A model generated the notes under the pieces. It worked only from the letters and a program-made list of their open reading frames with translations, ran no database searches and was not told the DNA's origin. 64,000 nucleotides of DNA, taken from contig CM034410.1 of the NCBI GenBank assembly GCA_019925095.2, forward strand, positions 15,296,436 through 15,360,435, given 5' to 3'. A program made the translations under genes and the position numbers. This document shows positions 21,366 through 60,816 of the stretch, one piece after another; within the stretch, counting starts at the first letter, position 1, and each line of letters opens with the position of its first letter. Source of the stretch: Dendrolimus kikuchii. Lineage: Eukaryota; Arthropoda; Insecta; Lepidoptera; Lasiocampidae.

Positions 21366-22083
21366 TTCGAAGATTTTGTTATTTAAATGTTTAAGGAGCA
21401 AATGATTTTACTGAAAATCACTTAAACATGATGGTGCATTCTTGAGACTGTGCATAATTCTCCTGTCTCTGTGGACTGAACTGGTGTAAATATTCTTTTA
21501 TAAATTTTAGTAGTTATCATTTAATTACATATAAATTAGCTTCTAGACGTTTTTGCTTTTGTAGCAGTGTACTGTCAGCACATAAATAAAGTAATACTTT
21601 AAATATATTTTTATAGGCGGGTACTTAATATGAAACTTGTTGCGGACAGAGAACATTCCCCTGACCAATCCGCCGGAGCACGCATACTCTCCGCGCCCCG
21701 CATACCTTCGACGCCGATAGCTCGCACAATTAGCAGCTAGGCGTCGGACTGTACGCAGGATATAGGAGCGGCCTTGGAGGCAACAACTTATTATTCTTAT
21801 TATAATTCTCATTGACGACTTACCGCGCTCTCTCTCGACTCTCTCGCATAATTTGTCATTTCAAATACGTACTTCTTTATGTATATTTATAATTTATGTA
21901 ATAGTTTAATAATAATAGTCATACAGTCCATTATATCGAGTTTAATTTTCAAAAAAGAAGCAACTGCCACCAATAAAACTAATGATATAAATATTAAACA
22001 TAATTTTAAAAACTAAGTGTCAAGGAAATTTAAATTAGAAGTCCTGTAAATATAAACATGTTACTACAAACGCCATAGCAACC
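21366..22083. other. Non-coding stretch with a GC-richer block
   Basis: Bases 21640-21790 are GC-richer (AATCCGCCGGAGCACGC), look like part of a repeat or LTR, and stand out from AT-rich flanks. No gene or second copy was found in the window. Confidence 0.35.
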
Positions 22084-22084
22084 A

Positions 22085-22247
22085 TGAGTTGTGTTCCGGC
22101 ATTAATAACCAGGTTCCAATCTCCCTTAAGAGAGCAGCAGCGCATTTGTAGCACCATTGGTGTTGCAAATGTCCATAGGCGATGGTAACCGCTTTTCATC
22201 AAGTGGGCCGTCTGCCTGTCTGCTGATCTCCTGCAATAAAAAAAAAA
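22085..22247 (+). mobile_element. RepA element, 5'-truncated
   Basis: Only the last 160 bp are present, from TGAGTTGTGTTCCGGCATTA to CTGCAATAAAAAAAAA. The poly(A) end is intact. Confidence 0.85.
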
Positions 22248-22269
22248 CGCAAAAATGTCTCGAAGCTAT

Positions 22270-22925
22270 CTCATTACAAGCTTTCTATAACTTGCAATGG
22301 ATATAATTGTAAGTTCGGGTGGAATTTTGCAAGTTAAATTTGATCAACTTACTGATTTCCGATTGAGCTGAAATTTTGCACGAATATGTATATCGCGTGA
22401 CAATACAATCATATGGTACCATGGAGCTGATCTGATGATGGAGTCGGAAGGTGGCCATAGGAACTTCCGTACTAAACTAGATAGACCCGTCGTGCTTGGG
22501 CTCGTTTTACTTGTCTGCTGCTACATGATATCCAGGATCTCGAAAGCTATAAAACATTTTTAATCGAATACAATGCAAGAAAACTTAACTTATTTGTATT
22601 GTATTCTATTCATAGTCCCTCAAGACTATAAGTAGAATACTGAGCCCAGATCACCGTCTTCTATGGGTAAGGTGCCCAGAAGGCTGGCTAAGTTTCTTCG
22701 CTGGATCGCCATACTGATCCGTTGGCCGAGGTAAGCACCAGCCCTCTGATCACCCGAAGAGTCAATGAGACGTTTCGATCAATTTTGGTACAGGCTTATG
22801 GCCTCAGGACCCCACGGTCCAAGCGTCTCGACAGCAAAAGGCACAAACATATAACTCTCACAGAGGGTTGCATATTTGCGCCGCTTGAGTGATTCAAAAG
22901 CTTGTATCTAAAAAACCTTTTTAAA
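22270..22925 (-). repeat. RepG interspersed repeat, interrupted by RepC
   Basis: Bases 22270-22566 and 22900-22925 match, in inverse orientation, the continuous copy at 26895-27230 (AAAGGTTTTTAAATACAAGC, GATATCATGTAGCAGCAGA, CCGACTCCATCATCATATCA). The break between the parts is filled by a minus-strand RepC copy. No coding capacity is seen. Confidence 0.7.
22568..22898 (-). mobile_element. RepC copy inserted in RepG
   Basis: The complement contains the same block as 39970-40195 (GTTTGG.CCGTGGGGTCCTGA, CAGAGGGCTGGTGCTTACCT, CAGTATGGCGATCCAGCGA), ending with the inverted CCCTCAAGACTATAAGTAG. It is a more diverged subfamily than 20820. Confidence 0.7.
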
Positions 22926-23150
22926 AAAGCTTATATTGATTCTTGCCTCCGTTCTATGCAATCTTACATGCTAGTCTTATATTAAGCAAATTAGGTTTTT
23001 TTACAATATATCTAATGTGTTTACCCTAGAAACAGACGTTTTAAAAATCTCACGTGAGATTGGAATATGGGGGGTTAAGCCGAATTTCACGATATCTCGC
23101 CAAGGAGAGGAGAGTCGGAAAATCGGCAAAAATGCCTAGATAATTAATGG
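22926..23150. other. Non-coding gap
   Basis: No feature was recognised. Confidence 0.4.
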
Positions 23151-23730
23151 ACGCCCTCTTCCTCTCTTTTCTTTCACCATTCATTCTATCCGTGCAGGAA
23201 CGGAGAAAGAATACAATTTCCTGCGGCCGGGCGGCCTGTCGTAAGAGGCGACTTAATAACCCACAGCCAGGTGGTAGGGCATTTGCCCGACTGGATGGCT
23301 ACCACCCCTGGTCTAAAGTAAGTCGCCATAACAACCTTGAGTTGTGTTCCGGTATTAGTGACCAGGTTCCAGTTTCCCTTAAGAGAGCAGCAGCGCATTT
23401 GCAGCAACTTGGTGTTGCAAATGTCCATAGGCGATGGTAACCGCTTTCCATCAAGTGGGCCGTCTGCCTGTCTGCTGATCTCCTGCAATAAAAAAAAACC
23501 ATATCCCAATGAATTGGGATCGGCTCAATATGTCTTTTCCTTCCACACTCCTCTATTCTGACATACATCTTCTGTCATACCACAAATCATCATATCATCC
23601 TTCACACAACCATCCATCTTTTTTATATGTAATAATAGACCCCCTCTTATATAAGTTAAGATTTTCGTGTACTATAGCCCTAATATTATCACTACGCCAT
23701 GCATGTGACACTCCTATTGGCAAAAGTTAA
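23151..23730 (-). mobile_element. RTE-like LINE 3' end split by a RepA insertion
   Basis: Bases 23155-23180 and 23499-23720 together match the 3' end of the element at 60349-60799 (TCTTTTCTTTCACCAT, then ATATCCCAAT..ATTGGG, GTCTTTTCCTTCCACACTC). RepA sits at the junction, so the copy at 60349 shows the uninterrupted sequence. Confidence 0.75.
23188..23498 (+). mobile_element. RepA element, full length, nested
   Basis: It runs from ATCCGTGCAGGAACGGAG to CTGCAATAAAAAAAACC, near consensus. The flanking host text is ...CACCAT on the left and ACCATATCCC on the right, giving a short ACCAT duplication at the insertion point. Confidence 0.88.
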
Positions 23731-24036
23731 TACATTTATTGCGGGAGCTTGTCTCGTCAGTCTCAATAAACACGCGGTAGACATATTACGACTTTACACA
23801 CATATTTAACATAAACAAAGATATCATTCCTAATGAAGATTAGTTATAAATCTTAAAAGTAGTCACAATTTAAATTCATTTCTATCTATAGTTCTCATTG
23901 AAGCAAGTGTTTTTTGTACCAAAATGAAACATTTCGTATTTCGATAATTTAAACTGTATTTATGTTTAAACTGGTTTAATTTTTTTGTAAGTATACATGG
24001 CATAATAAAGTTGAAAATTAAATAATTAAATTAAGA
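23731..24036 (+). promoter_or_regulatory. Presumed 5' flank and leader of the sugar transporter gene
   Basis: AT-rich sequence before the start codon. An in-frame stop TAA at 24019-24021 precedes the ATG by 15 nt. No specific promoter element can be defended from the sequence, and an upstream non-coding exon cannot be excluded. Confidence 0.3.
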
Positions 24037-53050
<29,014 letters not shown>

Positions 53051-53594
53051 TAAATTTAAAATAACAGAGAATTCTCATTGTTTTCTTTTTAACCCTCGTC
53101 GCTTTCTTGTAATTATGTTGTCTCATCTCTCAACTTTTTCACAATTATTGAAGACAATATAGTCTTTGAGTAGATATTAGGAGATATATATTTTGATGTT
53201 GTCGTCGTCAGCAAATCGCAGTCCACTGTTATATATTCTGATGTAAATAAATTGATTAAAGATTTTATTTTGATTACATAAATTAAACTCTCGACAGTCA
53301 TCTGACTGTCATTGTCAGTGGTTGATCTGAACCAAAATAAGGTAAACGAAGACTTAGATTTGATTTATGGTTGAAGAAATTGTAATTTAATTGGTTTTTC
53401 AATTGACTAATAATGAAACTTTGTTGTATGGCATGGGGAAGTGCTTTAAGTATATTAAAGAATAAATAATAAATGAGCACTTTTAATTATGTAATCGATA
53501 AAGCTCCAAGATCTTTTTATATTCAATTGAGTAACTTCCTTCGTACTCTGTACTTGGCTTCATAAACTGAATAAAAAATATAAAAGCATTAAAA
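53051..53594. other. Transporter 3' UTR and spacer to the gustatory receptor
   Basis: AT-rich, with AATAAA at 53049-53054 (overlapping the stop) and 53246-53251. An in-frame TGA at 53568-53570 precedes the receptor ATG. No separate feature was recognised. Confidence 0.5.
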
Positions 53595-54404
53595 ATGATA
53601 TCAAATCAGACTTCAAGAAGGAACAAAACAACTTTTTTCAAAATACTAAAATGGAAACACGGAATACCAGGAAATCATAACAATGCAGAAGTTCTACTGA
53701 ACAATCATTTGGACAAAGAATTGCAACACTTTCTTAGACCACTGAACCTTTTACAGAATTTGTTTCTTTTTCCAAAATACAAGATACGTGACAACTTTAT
53801 TACGCCAAATGATTTAAAATCTAAAGTAATATCATTAGGCATTGGATTACTTTTCATTGTTGTAAGTGTTTACCGATATGCGAATAACACAGTTATTGGT
53901 GACGAAGAGAACGAATTTAACTCTACTGTTCGCTTTATTGCTGGGATGAATTCTGCTTTATATATTGTAAATTTCATTTTCGTCGAAATTCAATCGATAT
54001 GCAACAGTAACGAAAACGTTCAAGTAATAATTTTAATTAAAGAGATCTACATATTAATAAAGCGCGAGGAGATGAAATTGAAAAAACTGATATGCTGGAA
54101 TTGGATATGTTTTGCGTTCTTATTCCTTGGTACTTATACAATGTTCATACAGTTTCATGTGTACTATAAAAGGTTTGATCTCTATAATTTTATTTGTGAT
54201 TCGACGATCATGTTTTTGCATCTTAACGTAATCTATACCGTGGGGATTATGAAGTTATTAAAAATGTTCCTAGAAGCACTAAGTGAAAGGATTGGCTCTA
54301 TTGAGACAGATAGAAACTTGGATATTAATTACCATGAAACATATTTGATGTGTGAGAAAATTATTGATGCATATAATGTACATACAAAGTCTTTTCGATG
54401 TCTG
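53595..54404 (+). CDS. Gustatory receptor exon 1
   Basis: 270 codons ending FRCL before donor GTAAGT. The start ATG follows an in-frame stop by 24 nt. It carries the N-terminal cytoplasmic part with FLRPLNLLQNLFLFPKYKIR, typical of the family, and four membrane segments. Confidence 0.92.
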
Positions 54405-57400
54405 GTAAGTGATTTTTGAAAATATCACACAACAATCCTGGGATATTTTATATAATCTTTTAACCGATCTAATGGCACCGTGCATGTTATTTTCTTTTTT
54501 TTATTGCCTGAAGCAGGCAAACAGGAGGACGGCTTACTTGATGAAAGGTGGTTACCGTCGCTTATAGACGTTTGTAACACCAAGAAATTTTATAACGCCC
54601 TCCTTAAACGACCCCATGTCGTAGCGCAGAGGGAAGACCTCGGCAGGAAGTTCTCTCCAGATCATTGTTGTACGCGGAATAAACGCTCTAGAGAACCGTT
54701 GCGTAGTTGAGCGTGAGATATCCAGGAAATGGGGGTGAACATCCCGTCTGTGGCAAGCGGTGCGGTTGTAAAAATGAGGCATTGGCACCAGATCAGACAG
54801 TTCCTCGAAACACTCCGTTGTACAGGTAAAATACGCAGGGGGACGCAAAGTCTCTCGGAAGGCTAAGCGATTCTAAACCACCTGTTAGAATGGGATCATC
54901 GACTATACGAACGGCGCGACGCTGATTGGAGTTGAGAGGGTCAGTCTGGTAAGCGGGTGGTCCAGCCCATAAGTGTGAGCAGTATTCCATATGGGGTCTA
55001 ACTTGTGCTTTGTAAAGCACAAGTCTTTGCCGCGGGTATCTACTTCCTTGTGACCTGCAAAACCAAACTTTTGCAAAGGTATGCTTACATTTTGAATAGG
55101 TCAAAACAGGTTTTTACTTTAGTAACTAAAGTACTAATATCAATAACTTACTCTAACGAATTACTGGACACAGAGTGCGTAGACGGTTATTTTGCCCTGG
55201 TATATGTAATTTGTAACAATCATCACGTGATGATTTTGAATTATTTATCCCCCAATTAGCCTTGGGCAAGTGTGAGAAATATATCATCAGTTCTCTTAGA
55301 ATAAGAAAGATATCATAACAAAAACTTAATTTTGTTATTGTGTACAATAAATGTAATAATAAGAAAAAAGCTTTTGACCTAAAATTCACGTTTCCAGATT
55401 TTATACCATACAATCAGTACTTTCTTCTTCGTGATTGTCAACTCTCAAATATTAATAGAGATGTGTCACACAGTCATACGAAATGGGGAAATATTTGTAA
55501 GTATATGTTTGTTTTGAGTTTCACTTTGGATCCTAATTCTTGTAAAAGTTCAATACATTGAACACAATCGTGGTATTAGTTATTTCTTCTTTAGTCGCTG
55601 AATTTTCTGATCAAATTTACCTGAATCCTCAATTTTATTTCATAAATTTTTGCTAATCAGCAAAATTACCAACATCAGTCCCTGTAGACAGGTGGCAACA
55701 GCGCTAACGGAATAAAAGTAAATATACGAGAATTACAAAAATACTTAGCGTAACGATAGGGGCCATCCATAAATTATAAATAAGGTCGATGAAGTGTGAC
55801 ATTGAATGACAAGAGGTGGGATGGGTCCTAAATTTCGTGACGTCACAACAACAACAATACTCTTTATTGTACACCAACATTACAAAGAAAAGTCACATCA
55901 TCATCATCATCATCCGAGCGTTAATTCCCGGTTGCGTTCGGAGCGTTCACTCCGACGCCCAGGGTCCGCTTTCCTACTTTTTCCACTCCACTTCGCGCGG
56001 TCTTCAGCATCCCCCGTTTTGAGACCATTGGTACGCATGTCATCCTTCACAACGTCAAGCCAACATTTCTTGGGCCTTCCCCTTCGACCGGGACCTGGCG
56101 GAGGCGGCATGGCTAGACATTTGTTCCCCACATAATTAGCCGGTCTCCGTAAAACGTGGCCGTACCAACGTAAGCGACACTCTTGCAATTTGTCTGCTAT
56201 GTCACGGACATGAAGACTGCCGCGGATGCGGGAGTTCCTGACTCGGTCTTTCCGCGTCACTCCACACATCCATCGCAGCATATTCATCTCCGTGACACGC
56301 AGTTCTTGCTTGTGTCGCTCAAGTACAGGCCACGCTTCACTGCCATACAAAAGAAAAGTCACATAATAAGCTTAAATACTAAAAGGTAGCAAATTGGGCC
56401 CCCTTATTGCTTAAAGCAATCTCTTTCAGGCAACCTTTGGATGGACATGATCTAATTGTAAAGGTAGCGTTGGAGTGCAGTTGAACTCGATACTAATAAT
56501 AAGAGAAAATAATTATTTTAAATATACTCTAGCTATAAAGATATATACGTACCTATATAAACATACAAAACAAGCAATAAATACGTTATACAGTTAGACA
56601 GTGCTCCTTCACAAGTCAATTCCACGTCACATTTCGGTTTTTTTAATATTTAACCTAATTACGGAACTGATGTTTTAATTTAATAATTTCTCGATGTAAA
56701 ATTGCAAAATATGTGATGTCGAATGAAACGAATGTGGTCAGCTGTGACGAGGACGGAGGTGGAGTCAAAAAATAATGAAATTCGTGGGACGTCATTTAGG
56801 AATGGCCCCTTATGTTGTTCCCATATGTTTTCTATTCTATTCGTTTAGTACTTATCTACAGGGCCAGAAAATCTAATTAAAAATTTTGAGCCTGGCGCTA
56901 CTTTAGAAGCGTGAAAAATTATTCTGCACGGAACAGTTCGCTCAATATTTCTGTGCCACACCATGTTTGGTTGCTTCGATTTTCAAATTTCAAAGCCTGG
57001 CAATAGTAATTCATGAGCGGTTATTTGGAGGCAACATTATACCAACGCGTTTGCAACAAAATTATCTTTATTTTACCACTCATTTCAATTGCAAAACAGA
57101 CCGCTGAAATTACTTTTTCCAATGTAACTGTTTATACATACTTGTCCAATAATATGGAGCAAAAAGGGTAGGCAATGCAATGCTTGCATATTCCTTATGT
57201 AGTCATTGTCCTGACTGGTCGGAAAAAATTTAAAATTTCAAACTCGATGTCAGCAGTACCTACCAAATCCAATTGTGCATCTAAACTATTCTAAACCATC
57301 CCAGCACCTACTTAGACACACACAATAAATTGCATCAAAATCCTGGTAATAAATTCAGGAACAGCCTTACCTGACATAAGTTGGAACAAATCTAGCAAAT

Positions 57401-57829
57401 TGAAATATGTGTGTGTGTCTGTGTGCGCGCGCGTGGGTGTGTGATCACACTGTGTGTGTGATTATACTGTGTCCGCATCCCTAATAAAGTTTTGACATTT
57501 AATTTTTTCAGCAAAGCACCGTGTTTACTTTTATTATGTTCTTCTCTTGGCAAATAAGAAACGTTATACTTCAAATCACATTAAGCCTGGAAAGTGAAAG
57601 ACTGTACATAGCCAACGACAATATGATAACTGTATGTTATTTAAATATAGCGTCCCAAGAAGAAAAAGAACAAAGAATGTGTATAAGAAAGATTCTTAGA
57701 TTAAGTAAAACAGGATTTCATAAGTTCAATGCATGCGGGTTGTTTGACGTGGACGCCGGCTTATCACTACAATTATTTTCCACTTTGACAACATACATAA
57801 TCGTGCTGTTGCAGTTTGAGTTTTTGTAA
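53595..57829 (+). CDS. Gustatory receptor (lepidopteran bitter-receptor type), three exons, 408 aa
   Basis: Exons 53595-54404, 55398-55496 and 57512-57829 join in phase 0 and read 408 residues without a stop, the usual length for insect gustatory receptors. The C-terminus has the family signature TYIIVLLQF (TYhhhhhQF, residues 397-405) after ACGLFDVDAGLSLQLFSTL, a pattern of lepidopteran bitter-type receptors. Hydrophobic segments fit seven membrane passes: near VISLGIGLLFIVVSVY, ALYIVNFIFVEI, ICWNWICFAFLFLGTY, FLHLNVIYTVGIM, the 33-residue second exon, FTFIMFFSWQIRNVILQI, and the last TY..QF helix. These proteins form ligand-gated ion channels in taste neuron membranes. An in-frame TGA at 53568-53570 supports the chosen start. 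The ligand cannot be inferred. It appears intact, with normal splice sites, though its introns hold transposons. Confidence 0.9.
54405..55397 (+). other. Gustatory receptor intron 1
   Basis: GTAAGT to CACGTTTCCAG. A minus-strand LINE end fills 54491-55080. The remainder is AT-rich with no further exon. Confidence 0.75.
54491..55080 (-). mobile_element. Jockey/CR1-type LINE 3' end
   Basis: On the minus strand it encodes LYKAQVRPHMEYCSHLWAG, then NQRRAVRIVDDPILTGGLES, STTQRFSRAFIPRTTMIWRE and a C-terminus GVTNVYKRR followed by a stop, a short 3' UTR and an A-run. Frame breaks are present. The last 95 bp are homologous to the RepA 3' end. A second copy is at 62047-62429. Confidence 0.82.
55398..55496 (+). 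CDS. Gustatory receptor exon 2 (33 codons)
   Basis: Flanked by acceptor TTCACGTTTCCAG and donor GTAAGTAT, 99 bp, phase 0 on both sides. It encodes ILYHTISTFFFVIVNSQILI then EMCHTVIRNGEIF, a membrane helix with a short polar end, which supplies the segment otherwise missing between exons 1 and 3. It is easily overlooked because of its size. Confidence 0.85.
55758..56810. mobile_element. Inner inverted-repeat DNA element
   Basis: AGGGGCCATCCATAAATTAT at the left matches the complement of the right end, AGGGGCCATTCCTAAATGAC. The subterminal regions carry CGTGACGTCAC and GGGACGTCAT. No transposase is seen. It is interrupted by the RTE copy at 55899-56349. Confidence 0.65.
55899..56349 (-). mobile_element. 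RTE-like LINE, second family (ATG-repeat tail)
   Basis: On the minus strand one frame encodes LLYGSEAWPVLERHKQELRV, MNMLRWMCGVTRKDRVRN, RWYGHVLRRPA and GRRGRPKKCWLDVVKDDM. The 3' tail is an ATG/CAT trinucleotide run. The duplication AAAGAAAAGTCACAT is at 55884-55898 and 56350-56364. The frame is open, suggesting a fairly recent insertion, but only the C-terminal part is present. Confidence 0.88.
57512..57829 (+). CDS. Gustatory receptor exon 3 (TM6-TM7, signature motif)
   Basis: Acceptor TTTAATTTTTTCAG, 105 codons and TAA. It contains FTFIMFFSWQIRNVILQITL, SLESERLYIANDN, RLSKTGFHKFNACGLFDVDA and TTYIIVLLQFEFL at the very end. Confidence 0.93.
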   Translation, partial: QSTVFTFIMFFSWQIRNVILQITLSLESERLYIANDNMITVCYLNIASQEEKEQRMCIRKILRLSKTGFHKFNACGLFDVDAGLSLQLFSTLTTYIIVLLQFEFL

Positions 57830-58229
57830 TCCTGGTACATATGTCTTTTATCAGATCCCTAAAACAGTTCCCTCTCACAAACAATCTATGCATTTTTGTG
57901 ATACACTTTACTGAGAAACTATCACACATTGAGATTTCAGCTTTGATACAATAATTTCAATTTATTTTTGGATGTGTTATATACATTAAAAAAATAGAAG
58001 ATACAATGATTATTATTTTTGATAATTAGAATTTTATTGTATTCCTAACGCCATCTGTCGAAATTTATAAAACCAATAAGCCATGTCAACTGGACTGTTA
58101 CTACTAACGCCATCTGTACGAAAAATCAAGAACTAATATCGATGTAAAGATGTAAACAGTATGTTGTCTGGTTAATAATACGTCGGTTTTTTTGTTAAGC
58201 ACAAATAAATAATCAGCAATTAATGATCA
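57830..58229. other. Receptor 3' flank
   Basis: AT-rich. TAACGCCATCTGT occurs twice (58048-58060 and 58110-58122), a small direct repeat. No clear polyadenylation signal can be chosen. Confidence 0.4.
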
Positions 58230-58633
58230 TGGACACTGACAGCGGGACTGGTCCACAAATTCAAAGGCGCTCAACGGGCTATGGAGCGAGCTATGTTAGG
58301 TGTTTCTCTTATGGATAAAATCAGAAATGAGGAAATCCGTAACAGAACGAAGGTAACTGATATAGCTCGTAAAATTAGCAAGTTGAAGTGGCAGTGGGCC
58401 GGTCACGTCTGTCGCAGGACCGACGGCCGATGGAGCAAACGAGTCCTGGAGTGGACACCACGTCGCGGCAAACGTAGCGTAGGACGCCCGCTAGCCCGGT
58501 GGACTGACGACCTGCGCAAGATCGCCGGCAGGGGCTGGACGAGGAAGACGGGAGACTGGGATATGTGGCGCGTACTTGGGGAGGCCTACGTCCAGCAGTA
58601 GACTGAGAGTGGCTGAAGAAAAAGAAGAAGAAG
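58230..58633 (+). mobile_element. RTE-like LINE, third family (GAA tail)
   Basis: An open frame of about 106 codons contains AMLGVSLMDKIRNEEIRNRT, WQWAGHVCRRTDGRWSKRV, GRPLARWTDDLRKIAGRGW and DMWRVLGEAYVQQ, then a stop and an AAGAAGAAG tail. The duplication AATTAATGATCA is at 58218-58229 and 58634-58645. Confidence 0.88.
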
Positions 58634-58645
58634 AATTAATGATCA

Positions 58646-58974
58646 ATTATAAGTGTCGTTGAAAGACTAGGTAGGCATTATGCCTCTTCCATTTTGTGAC
58701 ATTTGTCGCCCAAACGAAATTATAATTATGGAGGGTAGAGGTAAGGAGAATCATCTCATATAGAAAAATAGTTGAAGAAGTTTCCAGTTGTAAGTTCAAA
58801 AACCGTCCACAATGGCGCTGATGTAGACAAATGGTATGAATGTAACTGTTGGAGACGAATTGAAGTATGCCGAGTTAAAACAATTAATATCTTTGGCGAC
58901 TAGAGTAGGTAGTTGGTGACAGTACACTGTTATAAAACGTTAACTATTTACGTAGTACAAAGTAATTTACTAAA
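58646..58974. other. Non-coding gap
   Basis: No exon, RNA gene or repeat was recognised. Confidence 0.4.
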
Positions 58975-59530
58975 TGGTAGACCGACTTGGACACCACGGG
59001 TTGTCATGTTTAAAAAGCGCAGGAAGAAGATCTCGTCATGCCAGCCTCAACGACATCATTCGCCGAGCTCTTGTCAGCGTCGGCGTCCCGGCCATTCTGT
59101 AACCAAATGGCCTAGTGCGTGACGATGGCAAGAGACCAGACGGAATGTCACTCGTCCCTTGGAAGATAGGGCGGCCGCTAGTGTGGTATGCGACCTGTGT
59201 TGACACACTGGCCCCGTCACATCTTCCAATGACCGAGTCAGGGGCTGGCAACGCTGCCGCTTCAGCTGAGAACGTCTAACGGCGCAAATATGGAGCCTTA
59301 GGAAGAAGTTACATATTTGTGCCGTTTGGGGTTGAAACATTAGGCCCGTGGGGTCCGTCGGCAAAGAGTTTCTTTAAAGACATATGTAAGAAACTCTTTG
59401 ACACTACCTGTGATCAGAAGGCTGGCTCATATTTTGCACAACAAATAAGTATTGCCATACAGCGTGGCAATGCAGCCAGCCTTCTGGGCACGCTCCCCGT
59501 TGGCAGTGATCTGCTACATAATGTATTTTA
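58975..59530 (+). mobile_element. RepC copy
   Basis: Colinear with 20820-21365. The 3' half is open: GVETLGPWGPSAKSFFKD, then SYFAQQISIAIQRGNAASLL and GTLPVGSDLLHNVF before a stop. The 5' half has stops and frameshifts. Together with 20820 it defines the family. Confidence 0.78.
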
Positions 59531-59619
59531 GTTTCAATGTCTTTGGTTTTTTATTTTTAATTATTATTTACTAAATATAACCTCAAAGAATCGTTATGTG
59601 AAAACGTGAATAGTGATTT

Positions 59620-60303
59620 TATTTCGTGAATTTTGAATAATACGCTTATTGATTTTGTAATATTTAATTTTATAAAACTAAAACAGTATAATAGTACTCT
59701 AATAACTTTTGGCGCTTTCTTTAAAATTCACCCTGATGCTAAAGTGGCGCCACCCTAATTTAATGCTTTTCGATGGACACTTCTGCATATACAGAGATGG
59801 TTCTCCTTACCTCTACCCTCCATAGTTCTTGTTTAACTATGCTATATTAGCTTGACCTGTTTTTAATCCTATAGTGTATTTAATGCTAATATTAGACGGA
59901 TCAACCGACTTGAGTCAATATCGTTGAAAGGCATAGAACTGAAAGGACATTACAGTATTCAATGATATTAAAATACATATTTATATGAACTTTATTGATT
60001 CATTCAAATTGAAAGACAAAAATGCACAGACTAATATCAACTTAGCGAAATATTTGAACGTCATTTTCACCCACTTCAAGACGTTAGATAAAAGTTTTAA
60101 TTGTGTACAATTTCATAATACGCTTAGTGATTTTGTAATATTTAATTTTATGAAACTAAAACACTATAATACTACTCTAATAACTTTTGGCGCTTTCTTT
60201 AGAATTCACCCTGATGCCAAAGTGGCGCCACCCTCATTTAATGCATTTCGATGGACACTTCTGCATATACAGAGATGGTTCTCCTTCCCTATACCCTCCA
60301 TAA
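59620..60303. repeat. Direct duplication of about 200 bp
   Basis: Bases 59636-59825 and 60117-60303 are about 90 percent alike by eye (AATACGCTTA, TTTTGGCGCTTTCTTTA, TGGACACTTCTGCATATACA). The segment between them (59830-60115) is AT-rich. A 115-codon open frame covers the second copy but not the first, so I do not call it a gene. Confidence 0.7.
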
Positions 60304-60348
60304 TAACAGTAAAGAATAAAATCGTTGAATAATTTATGTTAGATGTTT

Positions 60349-60799
60349 CTCTCTTTTCTTTCACCATATCCCAATTACTTGGGGTCGGCACAATATGTCT
60401 TTTCCTTCCACACTCTTCTATTCTGACATACCTCTTCTGTCACACCGCATATCATCATATCATCCTTCAAACAATCCATCCATCTTTTTTTTGGTCTACC
60501 TTTAAATTTGTACCCATCCATCTTGTAGTTTAACATTCTTTTAGTCACTTGACTTTCATCCCTCCTCATTATATGCCCATACCAACTTAATCTTCTTCCT
60601 CTCAATTATTCAGTCACAGGTGCAACTTTCAAAGATCCCCTTACGTACTCATTTCTCACCTTATCCATTCTTGTAACACCACACATCCATCTCAACATTC
60701 TCATCTCAGCTGAGTGGAAACGTTTGTAGTTTATCACTTTAGTGGCCCCACATTCCGACCCGTATAGCATGACCTTTTAGTTTCAGTAGTATTAGTTAG
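60349..60799 (-). mobile_element. RTE-like LINE, fourth family
   Basis: On the minus strand it encodes RRLSWYGHIMRRDESQV, YKFKGRPKKRWMDCLKDDM and a C-terminus ending ADPK. The 3' end GGGATATGGTGAAAG is shared with 23151-23730. The duplication ATTTATGTTAGATGTTT (17 bp) is at 60332-60348 and 60800-60816. The 5' part has stops. Confidence 0.87.
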
Positions 60800-60816
60800 A
60801 TTTATGTTAGATGTTT

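Larger units (their letters stand above)
55680..56863. mobile_element. Outer inverted-repeat DNA element
   Basis: The left end CCCTGTAGACAGGTGGCAAC with GCTAACGGAATA and the right end TATTCGTTTAGTACTTATCT with ACAGGG are inverted relatives of the 33889-34022 arms. Identity between the ends is moderate. It contains a second inverted-repeat element. Confidence 0.6.
55497..57511 (+). other. Gustatory receptor intron 2
   Basis: GTAAGT to AATTTTTTCAG. It contains nested DNA elements and an RTE copy (55680-56863), an interspersed repeat at 57210-57345 (ACCTACCAAATCCAATTGTG) and a short TG-rich run at 57405-57475. Confidence 0.75.

Noticed and set aside
53595..54419. A single-exon truncated receptor ending at the stop after FRCLVSDF
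   Set aside because: GTAAGT lies exactly where the frame leaves the conserved protein, and two downstream phase-matched exons complete the receptor.
59985..60332. A 115-codon open frame as a gene
   Set aside because: It covers one copy of a duplicated repeat-like block; the other copy is not open, and no domain or splice support is seen.
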